From contig NZ_JAAXCQ010000001.1 of assembly GCF_012272855.1 (NCBI RefSeq), positions 62,001-126,000 of the forward strand: DNA of 64,000 bases. The letters run 5' to 3'. Position 1 is the first letter of the stretch. Every line of letters starts with the position of its first letter. Made by a program: the position numbers and the translations under genes. The notes under the pieces are model-generated. The model worked only from the letters and a program-made list of their open reading frames with translations. It had not been told where the DNA came from and searched no databases. Of the stretch, positions 53,632-62,051 are shown piece after piece. The stretch is from Arenibacter sp. 6A1. GTDB lineage: Bacteria; Bacteroidota; Bacteroidia; Flavobacteriales; Flavobacteriaceae.

Positions 53632-54294
53632 TACTTTTCAACTTACTTAACAATCAGGCCGCTTAAATAGCCCCAACGGTTAGCTGTGGTGATGTAAATT
53701 TATTACAGTGCGGCATTTTTCTTGAAGACCTTTTCTTATCACCCAGAAACACACCAGGAAGACCTATTAAAACAATCCTTTACCTTCTTCCTGCATATTG
53801 CAAGGCAACACTACCCTCTCTAAATAGTAGTCGCTATGCTCATTAGGATTTAATAACATTAGCGTCTTTTACCCCTAAACCAAAACTCAATTTTCTTGTC
53901 CCCAAGAAGCGTTTCCGGTTAAAAATACACCTACTATTACATATGGACTCAAAAGCCTATCAAATAACTTTAAATGAACACCTAGAGAGGCTTCATCAGC
54001 AAATCCTTCACATCCTCCCTCTGTAATCCTGCACATTCAATTTCTATAGAACACTAATTTGGGCGTTCCCTCCTTCGTCGGGCGGGCACTTGGCTGTATC
54101 CCTTGCTCCGCTGCGGGGATGCCGCCGCGGTCCCTAACGCAGAATAACACAAAACCGCACATCTCTAAGTTGATTTGGAAATTACCGCGTAAGAAAACCT
54201 TCAAAACTTGCCCTTTATAAAGATAGCGCTCCCTACCATGAAAAACATTTCTACTACCCCGTCTAATAGACACAATAAAAAAAGCCAAACTAAA
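53632..54294. other. Intergenic region with a GC-rich repeat
   Basis: 663 bases between the small lipoprotein gene and the convergent hydroxylase gene. It holds the second copy of the 85-bp repeat (54057-54141). An 83-codon minus-strand frame at 54037-54288 runs through the repeat and is judged spurious. The rest shows no gene. Confidence 0.5.
54057..54141 (-). repeat. 85-bp GC-rich interspersed repeat, copy 2
   Basis: This is identical over 85 bases to the reverse complement of 17987-18071, while the flanks are unrelated. Inverted GCGTT ends and internal palindromic GC stretches are present. It lies in a gene-poor gap, as the first copy does. Confidence 0.8.
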
Positions 54295-55251
54295 CTAGTT
54301 TGGTTGGCTAAACGACACTTCTGCTGTCGATTTACTTTCTTCTTTTAACAATCGTTGTTGTTGTTTCACCGTCAACGTACTGCCGTCAGGACTCCATCCC
54401 GGAGGCCCAAAAATATACATCAGAGCATGAGACAACTTTTTCGAACGTTTTACATCCAAATAAATATCCCTAAACTCATGGGTCAGTATCACTACGGGAT
54501 TATAGGTGTCTGGTGCGTGGGTCACCCCGTACTTTACATCTATATTTTCATCGTACTCTTTCCAAGTGCCAAACATTTTATCAAAAATATTTAAGAATCC
54601 ACCATGGTTTTTATCTAAATATTCTACATTTTGCGCATGATGTACCTGATGCATGGTATGGGTATTAAAGATTTTCTCGAGAAAACCTAGCTTGGGAATA
54701 TATACCGAATGCAGCTGAAATTGCCATAAAGCCTCGATCCCTAGACACACCACTACCATTTCTGGCGGAAAACCAATAGCTGGCATCCACATATAAAACA
54801 ATGGTTTATAAAAAATAGTAAACCAACCGTTACGAATAGCAGTTCCTAAATTAAAATTATCAGAAGAATGATGCACTATATGTGCAGCCCATAGTATTCT
54901 GATCTCATGATTGGCCCTATGAAACCAATAATATGTAAAATCATCCGCTAATTGACAAAAAATCCACACATACCAGACATAGCCAAATGAAGTATACCCT
55001 AAAATATTGGTCCTAACACCATCGGTAACCGGATTAAAAAATTCATAAGTATATTCAAATATGACAATAGCCGAAACAACTTTGATCAAAGGAGCGATAA
55101 TAGCCGATCCCACCCCCATAAATCCGCTAGCAGCTAAATCTTTCCAATTATACAACTCGTCATCTCCGTGGGTTTTACTGTAGGTAAGTTCTAATAAGAT
55201 AAAAGCAATAAAACATGGTACTCCATATACCAAAGGGTTGGTAAAATCCAT
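54295..55251 (-). CDS. Sterol desaturase / fatty acid hydroxylase family protein
   Basis: A 318-residue integral membrane di-iron enzyme. The three histidine boxes are HRANHE, HIVHHSSDN and HTMHQVHHAQN, set among membrane segments (for example LVYGVPCFIAFILLEL and GSAIIAPLIKVVSAIVIF). Family members hydroxylate or desaturate lipids and sterols. The substrate here is unknown; a membrane lipid or carotenoid is possible. It lies 83 bases downstream of mscL. Confidence 0.88.
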   Translation of the reverse strand: MDFTNPLVYGVPCFIAFILLELTYSKTHGDDELYNWKDLAASGFMGVGSAIIAPLIKVVSAIVIFEYTYEFFNPVTDGVRTNILGYTSFGYVWYVWIFCQLADDFTYYWFHRANHEIRILWAAHIVHHSSDNFNLGTAIRNGWFTIFYKPLFYMWMPAIGFPPEMVVVCLGIEALWQFQLHSVYIPKLGFLEKIFNTHTMHQVHHAQNVEYLDKNHGGFLNIFDKMFGTWKEYDENIDVKYGVTHAPDTYNPVVILTHEFRDIYLDVKRSKKLSHALMYIFGPPGWSPDGSTLTVKQQQRLLKEESKSTAEVSFSQPN

Positions 55252-55334
55252 AAATCAATCAATTTTTCTCAAATATAGCAATATAATAAGATTCTTAAAG
55301 AATATAAAAGAAAGACTGCTAATAAGGTCGGGGA

Positions 55335-55766
55335 TTATTTTTTCAAACCTCGAAGCAATTCGTTTTGTTCTTCCATAAGTTTTTCCAAACTGGCCAACAA
55401 CTGAATGTCTTTTGGAGTTTTTACCTCTTTATCTTTAGGGTCTTCGGCTTTTGTCCTAAAACGGGTCATAAACTTTATAACCACAAATATAGTAAACGCA
55501 ATAATTAAAAAATCCACCAAAACCTCAATAAGAGCGCCATAGCCTATAGCGACTTCTTCTATTTCTCCCTGAGCCTCCCTTAAAACGTATTGTTTATCGG
55601 AAAAATGGACATCGTTCGTCAAAAGAGATAAAGGCGGCATAATCACCTTATTGACCAATACACTAACTACTTTATTAAAAGCAGTTCCTATAATAATCCC
55701 TACCGCCATATCAATCATGTTTCCCTGAATGGCAAAACTCTTAAACTCATCAAAGAACTTCTTCAT
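55335..55766 (-). CDS. mscL: Large-conductance mechanosensitive channel
   Basis: A 143-residue MscL with the amphipathic N-terminus FFDEFKSFAIQGNMIDMAVGIIIGTAFNKVV and first helix, a periplasmic loop, second helix YGALIEVLVDFLIIAFTIFVVIKF, and a C-terminal helical bundle (LASLEKLMEEQNELLRGL). It opens under hypo-osmotic shock. The length is normal. Confidence 0.96.
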   Translation of the reverse strand: MKKFFDEFKSFAIQGNMIDMAVGIIIGTAFNKVVSVLVNKVIMPPLSLLTNDVHFSDKQYVLREAQGEIEEVAIGYGALIEVLVDFLIIAFTIFVVIKFMTRFRTKAEDPKDKEVKTPKDIQLLASLEKLMEEQNELLRGLKK

Positions 55767-55866
55767 ATGTAGTTATTTATTGTTTTTTCACGGTCATGTA
55801 TAAATGATATATTTTCTTCATTTTATTGACCAGTTTTCGGTCATATCCCTTTCAAACAACTATCCA

Positions 55867-58557
55867 TTAAAAAAGTTTCGACTGTCCTTCGCCATTATCT
55901 TGTTTTTCATCAGGCATTTCGTCCTTTTTCGCCTTGTCCGCGACCTGAGGATCAACACTTTCTTCATCTATAACTTCCATTTCAGCAGCATCCTCTTTCT
56001 TTACCGCTTCATTTTCTGGCGCTTCATAAGGAAGCGACTCTAGTACGTTTATATTTTTAACCTTGTCTGCAGTCAGCTGATTCCCAATCGCTTTTATCCC
56101 TTTAATAGCGATAAAATCCTCTACATCAACAACCTGATTTGGCCTCACTTCCTTTCCTCTAGGCTTTACAAATTCTATTTCCACTACAGGCCTCCAATCA
56201 GTAGAGATTATTTCTAAAAATGATTTAGGGTGATCCGAAATCACCAACTCTTCCTTATTCTCGCTCTCAATCAAAAAACGCTTTAAATAATAACGCTCTT
56301 TCTCCCCTTCGTAATGAATCACCGAAATTGGCTTGTTAGGAATCCATTTTTCCAAGACAATCATATTTTCATCAAAATGAGTTGTCAATTCTGGAATTAT
56401 AGTTTTGACAACTCCTTTTTGAGTAGCCACCAATAACAAATCTTCTCCTTTAAACTCGCCCAACAATTCTCCTCTACCATCTACATTTAATCGCCTAACG
56501 ATATCATCGAACCAAATTTTTCTCGGCTTTAGAGTAGAGACCCCTTTTTCCTTTAATTCTATTCGTTTAACCGAATACTTGCTTACAATATTTCCTTTAG
56601 AAGCCCTTCCTTTAATAAGAACGTCTGCAAAATCTATATCCCACTTCAGTTTTTTAACACTCCCTGCTTGTCTTAACAACACGGTCACCACCTCGGCCTC
56701 CCCGTTGGGATTTGCCGAGAAATATAGCGTTTCCGAATTAGCCTTTCCATTGGTAAGGTCATACAACTTGTCTCGCGTAATACTGGTAACGTTAAATCGC
56801 TTTACATAACTAGGACCTCCCTTACCGTCCTTGTAAATCATGTTATAAATAGTGCGTTTGTCCTTTTTCTTAAACACCGCTACATGAATAATATTCTTCC
56901 CGACAAAAATCTTTGAATCTACCTTAGAAACCATCATTTTGCCATCCTTTGTAAACACTATAACATCATCAATATCACTACAATCAGTAACATATTCATC
57001 GCGTTTTAAGGAAGTTCCCACGAAACCTTCCTCTCTATTTACATACAGCTTCGTATTTCTAATAGCAACCTTGGTAGCTTCAATATCGTCAAAAATCCTA
57101 ATTTCCGATTTACGCTCTTTTTCTTTTCCGTATTTTTCTTTTAAAGATTTGAAATATTGAATGGCAAAATCGACCAAATTCTCTAAATGATGTCTTACTT
57201 CAGCAATACGCTCCTCTAAATTATCTAAATACTCCTGCGCCTTGTCCAAATCGAATTTAGAAATACGCTTGATTCTTATTTCGGTAAGCCTTACAATGTC
57301 TTCTTCTGCAACCGGTCTTTTTAAATGAGCTGTAAAAGGCTCGAGCCCTTGGTCTATGGCTGCTATAACACCCTCCCAAGTTTCTTGTTCTTCTATATCC
57401 CTATATATCCTATTCTCTATAAAGATTCGTTCTAAAGAAGCAAAATGCCATTGCTCTTCCAACTCCCTTAGCTGAATCTCCAACTCTGCCTTCAGTAAGG
57501 ATACCGTATAATCCGTAGAGCGGGCCAGCATTTCGGTAACCCCTATAAACAATGGCTTATTATCCTCTATAATACATCCTAATGGAGATATAGAACTTTC
57601 ACAAGCCGTAAAAGCATATAGGGCATCAATAGTTTTATCAGGAGAAATACCGCTTGGCAGATGTACTAAAATCTCAACCTCAGCAGCCGTATTATCCTCA
57701 ATCTTTTTTATTTTTATTTTACCTTTATCATTGGCCTTTAATATCGAATCTATTAAAGTAGAGGTATTGGTTCCATGAGGTATCTCACTTATAATCAGTG
57801 TGCTTTTATCTAACTGAGCTATTTTGGCTCTTACCCGTATTTTACCTCCTCGCAGTCCATCGTTATAATTGCTTACATCAATGACACCTCCGGTTGGAAA
57901 ATCTGGATAGAACTTAAATCGCTGTCCTTTTAAATGTTTGATGGACGCATCGATTAATTCATTAAAATTATGAGGAAGCACCTTTGTAGAGAGCCCTACC
58001 GCAATACCCTCGGCCCCTTGAGCCAATAATAACGGGAATTTAACCGGCAGGTTCACCGGCTCCTTTTTTCTACCGTCATAAGACAATTGCCATTCCGTGA
58101 TTTTAGGACTAAAAACAACTTCTAGCGCAAACTTAGTCAAACGAGCTTCTATATAACGAGATGCGGCCGCTCGGTCCCCTGTTAATATATTACCCCAGTT
58201 CCCTTGGGTATCTATCAATAAATCTTTTTGCCCAATTTGAACCATAGCATCTGCAATACTCGCATCACCATGCGGGTGGTACTGCATAGTATGCCCAACC
58301 ACATTTGCCACTTTATTGTAGCGGCCATCATCGAGCTCCTTTAAAGCGTGCATAATCCTTCGCTGCACCGGCTTAAAACCATCCTCGATAGCAGGCACTG
58401 CACGCTCCAATATAACGTAGGAAGCATAATCTAAAAACCAGTCCTTATACATCCCCGTAACCTTGGTAAGGGCATCTTGAGGCTCATCAATATTTTCGGT
58501 TGACATATCGGTCATATCTTCATTCAACTCTTCGTTAAATTCCTCGTTTTCCTCCAT
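55867..58557 (-). CDS. parC: DNA topoisomerase IV subunit A
   Basis: An 896-residue type IIA topoisomerase subunit with the quinolone region YHPHGDASIADAMVQIGQ and the catalytic Tyr135 in GDRAAASRYIEARL. A coiled-coil gate follows (RYNKV... LEERIAEVRHHLENLVDF), and then a C-terminal beta-propeller with divergent repeats. An acidic tail (KKDEMPDEKQDNGEGQSKLF) ends the protein. The adjacent parE supports ParC rather than GyrA. It decatenates chromosomes after replication. Confidence 0.93.
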   Translation of the reverse strand: MEENEEFNEELNEDMTDMSTENIDEPQDALTKVTGMYKDWFLDYASYVILERAVPAIEDGFKPVQRRIMHALKELDDGRYNKVANVVGHTMQYHPHGDASIADAMVQIGQKDLLIDTQGNWGNILTGDRAAASRYIEARLTKFALEVVFSPKITEWQLSYDGRKKEPVNLPVKFPLLLAQGAEGIAVGLSTKVLPHNFNELIDASIKHLKGQRFKFYPDFPTGGVIDVSNYNDGLRGGKIRVRAKIAQLDKSTLIISEIPHGTNTSTLIDSILKANDKGKIKIKKIEDNTAAEVEILVHLPSGISPDKTIDALYAFTACESSISPLGCIIEDNKPLFIGVTEMLARSTDYTVSLLKAELEIQLRELEEQWHFASLERIFIENRIYRDIEEQETWEGVIAAIDQGLEPFTAHLKRPVAEEDIVRLTEIRIKRISKFDLDKAQEYLDNLEERIAEVRHHLENLVDFAIQYFKSLKEKYGKEKERKSEIRIFDDIEATKVAIRNTKLYVNREEGFVGTSLKRDEYVTDCSDIDDVIVFTKDGKMMVSKVDSKIFVGKNIIHVAVFKKKDKRTIYNMIYKDGKGGPSYVKRFNVTSITRDKLYDLTNGKANSETLYFSANPNGEAEVVTVLLRQAGSVKKLKWDIDFADVLIKGRASKGNIVSKYSVKRIELKEKGVSTLKPRKIWFDDIVRRLNVDGRGELLGEFKGEDLLLVATQKGVVKTIIPELTTHFDENMIVLEKWIPNKPISVIHYEGEKERYYLKRFLIESENKEELVISDHPKSFLEIISTDWRPVVEIEFVKPRGKEVRPNQVVDVEDFIAIKGIKAIGNQLTADKVKNINVLESLPYEAPENEAVKKEDAAEMEVIDEESVDPQVADKAKKDEMPDEKQDNGEGQSKLF

Positions 58558-58588
58558 ATAGAAAGATTCGTATTGTATTGGTTTATAA

Positions 58589-60445
58589 TTATTTATCTTC
58601 TACTATATCCAGCTCCACCTTAAGATTTTCTATGATAAATTTTTGTCGTTCGGGAGTGTTTTTCCCCATATAAAATTCCAACAAATTTTCAATAGACATT
58701 GCTTTATCCAACATCACAGGTTCTAAGCGTATATCGTCACCGATAAAGTATCTAAACTCATCAGGTGAAATCTCCCCCAAACCTTTAAACCTTGTGATTT
58801 CTGGTTTTCCTGATAGCTTTTTAATAGCTGCCGTTTTCTCCTCCTCACTATAACAATATAACGTTTCCTTTTTGTTCCGAACCCTAAACAGAGGTGTTTG
58901 TAGGATATACAAATGGTTCTCCTTAATCAACTCTGGAAAAAATTGAAGAAAAAAAGTAATCAACAACAACCTGATATGCATTCCGTCGACATCGGCATCG
59001 GTAGCGATTACAATATTGTTATATCGCAAATCTTCCATCGACTCTTCTATATTCAATGCTGCCTGAAGCAGGTTAAACTCCTCATTTTCATACACAATCT
59101 TTTTGGTCATCCCATAAGAATTCAAAGGTTTTCCCTTTAAACTAAATACCGCTTGTGTATTTACGTCCCTAGATTTTGTAATGGACCCCGATGCAGAATC
59201 ACCCTCGGTAATAAACAAGGTACTCTCTAAACTACGTTCGTTTTTTGTATCCCCTAAATGCACTCGGCAGTCTCTTAGTTTTTTATTGTGCAAGCTGGCT
59301 TTTTTAGCCCTGTCCTTGGCTAATTTACGAATACCCGACAATTCCTTTCGCTCCCGTTCTGCCTGCATTATTTTCCGTTGCAACTTTTCGGCCGTTTCTG
59401 GATTCTTATGCAGGTAGTTGTCTAGGTAGGTACCAACAAAGTCATTGATATAAGTCCTTACCGTCGGCAATTCGCCCCCCATATCGGTAGATCCTAATTT
59501 GGTTTTAGTCTGACTCTCAAAAACCGGCTCCATTACCTTGATGGCGATCGCGGAGACTATAGACTTCCTTACATCTGAAGGATCGTAGTTTTTATTGTAA
59601 AAATCGCGCACCGTTTTCACAATCGCCTCACGAAAAGCCGCCTGATGCGTCCCGCCTTGGGTTGTGTTTTGTCCGTTGACAAAGGAGTGATACTCTTCAC
59701 TGTATTGTGTCTTACTGTGGGTTATGGCTATCTCTATGTCTTCTCCCTTTAAATGAATAATTGGGTAAGCCATATCTTCCACACTATTATTATCTTCCAG
59801 AAGATCCTTTAAACCGTTTTCGGAATGAAATTTTTCCCCATTAAAAACAATGGTTAATCCAGGGTTTAGGTATACGTAGTTTTTAAGCATGCGCTCTACG
59901 TACTCATTCCTAAACTTATAATTTTTAAAAATAGCTTCATCCGGAGAAAAGGTGACTTTTGTTCCTTTCCGTCTCGAGGTTTCCTCGGGCCCATTTTCAC
60001 TAATAAGGTTGCCTTGTTCAAATTCGGCAGTCTTTAGCATCCCTTCCCGAGAAGACTGCACTTTAAAGGTGCTCGACAAAGCATTTACCGCTTTGGTACC
60101 TACCCCGTTAAGACCTACCGATTTTTTAAAGGCACGGGAATCGTACTTTCCTCCGGTATTCATCTTAGAAACTACATCTACAACCTTACCCAAAGGAATC
60201 CCTCGCCCATAATCGCGCACGTTTACCTCTTTATCCTTAATCCCGATTTCGATGGTCTTGCCAGCCCCCATGACAAATTCGTCTATACAGTTATCTATAA
60301 CTTCTTTAAGAAGAATATAAATACCGTCGTCTGCCGAGGAGCCATCTCCTAATTTACCTATATACATTCCCGGGCGCATTCTAATATGCTCCTTCCAATC
60401 TAACGATCTAATATTATCTTCAGTATACTGGGTGTTTTCTAACAT
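58589..60445 (-). CDS. parE: DNA topoisomerase IV subunit B
   Basis: A 618-residue ATPase subunit. The GHKL domain shows [22 protein letters not shown] and [14 protein letters not shown], the transducer follows, and the TOPRIM domain has [11 protein letters not shown] and [16 protein letters not shown]. The C-terminus ends [23 protein letters not shown]. The short length, without the GyrB insert, fits ParE. It is upstream of parC by 31 bases, one operon. Confidence 0.94.
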   Translation of the reverse strand: MLENTQYTEDNIRSLDWKEHIRMRPGMYIGKLGDGSSADDGIYILLKEVIDNCIDEFVMGAGKTIEIGIKDKEVNVRDYGRGIPLGKVVDVVSKMNTGGKYDSRAFKKSVGLNGVGTKAVNALSSTFKVQSSREGMLKTAEFEQGNLISENGPEETSRRKGTKVTFSPDEAIFKNYKFRNEYVERMLKNYVYLNPGLTIVFNGEKFHSENGLKDLLEDNNSVEDMAYPIIHLKGEDIEIAITHSKTQYSEEYHSFVNGQNTTQGGTHQAAFREAIVKTVRDFYNKNYDPSDVRKSIVSAIAIKVMEPVFESQTKTKLGSTDMGGELPTVRTYINDFVGTYLDNYLHKNPETAEKLQRKIMQAERERKELSGIRKLAKDRAKKASLHNKKLRDCRVHLGDTKNERSLESTLFITEGDSASGSITKSRDVNTQAVFSLKGKPLNSYGMTKKIVYENEEFNLLQAALNIEESMEDLRYNNIVIATDADVDGMHIRLLLITFFLQFFPELIKENHLYILQTPLFRVRNKKETLYCYSEEEKTAAIKKLSGKPEITRFKGLGEISPDEFRYFIGDDIRLEPVMLDKAMSIENLLEFYMGKNTPERQKFIIENLKVELDIVEDK

Positions 60446-60785
60446 TAATTAGGGTTTTAAACGAAAGCGTTGCTAATATAGCAAGTGTTGTAAAAAGATA
60501 AAACCCTTAAGCGATAAAGTAATCAACAATAAAAATTTAACAATTGTTGATAGTCTTCACCATTAAGGACAAAATCACAAATTGAGAAGCAACAGCTGCA
60601 ACAATCCGTACTGTTATCAAAAAAAACAATACTCTTAAATCTACAAGTTGCTCTAATTACAATCTATGAAAAAAAAATTAAACGCCTTACAGTATAATAA
60701 AAACTGTAAAACGTTTAATATAAAATTCTATAAAGATACACTATACTTTCTTCCTTTAAATAAAGAAAGAACAAAACAAGAAAAA
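60446..60785. other. Intergenic region upstream of parE
   Basis: 340 AT-rich bases between parE and ychF, both on the minus strand. An inverted repeat ATCAACAA/TTGTTGAT lies around 60521-60551, and TTGCTA/TAGCAA lies at about 60468-60482. A plus-strand frame starting at 60666 runs into ychF and is a shadow. A 7-of-8 -7 match (TATCTTTT) sits before parE. Confidence 0.4.
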
Positions 60786-61880
60786 CTACACATTAAATCT
60801 AAAATGCATCACATCGCCATCCTTAACAATATACTCCTTGCCTTCTACGCGCATTTTTCCAGCTTCCTTAACTTTAGCTTCGCTTCCGAAATTTACAAAA
60901 TCAGAATAAGCAATAACTTCTGCCCGTATAAAACCTTTTTCAAAATCGGTATGGATCACTCCAGCTGCTTGAGGCGCCGTAGCACCTACCGGTATCGTCC
61001 ATGCCCTTACTTCTTTTACTCCTGCAGTAAAATAAGTTTCTAAATTCAACAACTTATAGGCCCCCCTGATTAATTTTGCCGATCCTGGCTCCGTTAAACC
61101 TAGGTCTTCTAAGAACATTTGACGCTCCTCATAGCTTTCCAACTCCGTAATATCTGCCTCTGTACCCACAGCCAAAAAGATTACTTCGGCATTTTCCTTG
61201 GCTACAGCTTCTCTTACCTGCTCTACATAAACATTTCCGGTAGTAGCGGCATCTTCATCGACATTACAAACATACATTACCGGCTTATCGGTGATAAATT
61301 GCAATGGGTGTACAAATTCTGCATGCTCATCTTCACTGAACTCAATAGCTCTAACAGAAATCCCAGCTTCCAGGCCTTGTTTTAATTTTAAAAGTACCGC
61401 CTCTTCTTTTTGTGCCTCTTTATTTCCTGTTTTGGCCGCACGCTTTACTTTTTCCAGCTTCTTATCAACGGTTTCCAAATCTTTCAACTGCAATTCCATA
61501 TCAATGGTCTCTTTATCCCTGATAGGATTTACCGAACCGTCAACGTGCACAATATTATCATTGTCAAAACAACGAAGCACATGCAAAATAGCATCGGTTT
61601 CACGGATGTTCCCCAAAAACTGATTCCCTAATCCTTCTCCTTTACTTGCTCCTTTTACCAAACCTGCAATATCCACGATTTCTACGGTTGCTGGCAAAAC
61701 CCGCTCCGGATTAACCAGTTCCTCTAGTTTCTGCAATCTTGTATCCGGCACATTTACTACGCCGATATTAGGTTCTATGGTGCAAAAAGGAAAATTGGCA
61801 CTTTGCGCTTTTGCATTAGACAAACAATTAAAAAGTGTTGATTTACCTACATTGGGCAATCCTACGATACCTGCTTTCAT
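60786..61880 (-). CDS. ychF: Redox-regulated ATPase YchF
   Basis: 364 residues from the ATG at 61880, the canonical length. It is an Obg-related P-loop protein that prefers ATP: G1 GLPNVGKS, switch [18 protein letters not shown], and a degenerate G4. A coiled-coil insertion ([28 protein letters not shown]) and a TGS domain at the C-terminus ([20 protein letters not shown]) are present. It binds ribosomes and affects catalase and stress in other bacteria. Confidence 0.96.
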   Translation of the reverse strand: MKAGIVGLPNVGKSTLFNCLSNAKAQSANFPFCTIEPNIGVVNVPDTRLQKLEELVNPERVLPATVEIVDIAGLVKGASKGEGLGNQFLGNIRETDAILHVLRCFDNDNIVHVDGSVNPIRDKETIDMELQLKDLETVDKKLEKVKRAAKTGNKEAQKEEAVLLKLKQGLEAGISVRAIEFSEDEHAEFVHPLQFITDKPVMYVCNVDEDAATTGNVYVEQVREAVAKENAEVIFLAVGTEADITELESYEERQMFLEDLGLTEPGSAKLIRGAYKLLNLETYFTAGVKEVRAWTIPVGATAPQAAGVIHTDFEKGFIRAEVIAYSDFVNFGSEAKVKEAGKMRVEGKEYIVKDGDVMHFRFNV

Positions 61881-61928
61881 TATCAATATAATTATACGCC
61901 AGAATTATTTAAAATATTCCCGTGCTCT

Positions 61929-61945
61929 GGCTGTTTAAAACAGCC
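61929..61945. promoter_or_regulatory. Palindrome at the ychF transcription start
   Basis: GGCTGTTT-A-AAACAGCC is a perfect 8-bp dyad with a one-base centre. It lies directly next to the -7 element, over the expected start site of ychF. Its position is that of an operator, but it could be a 5' hairpin. Confidence 0.4.
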
Positions 61946-61946
61946 A

Positions 61947-61980
61947 CAAAGATACTATTTAAGTCCATTTTCTAATACAA
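61947..61980 (-). promoter_or_regulatory. Candidate promoter of ychF
   Basis: TTG at 61980-61978, 23 bases, then TATCTTTG at 61954-61947, an exact -7 element. Transcription would start near 61941, leaving a leader of about 60 bases. Confidence 0.5.
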
Positions 61981-62051
61981 ATTAATTATGATAAATTTTT
62001 TAAAAGATTATTTGCGTAAATTTAAAGAAACCAAAACCTAAACCACTAATT

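Noticed and set aside
54037-54288. 83-codon minus-strand ORF across the GC-rich repeat
   Set aside because: Its C-terminal part is a translation of the repeat, which is non-coding in the first copy, and the rest has no coding character.
60666-61043. Plus-strand ORF of 125 codons before and inside ychF
   Set aside because: Most of it is antisense to the clearly identified ychF.
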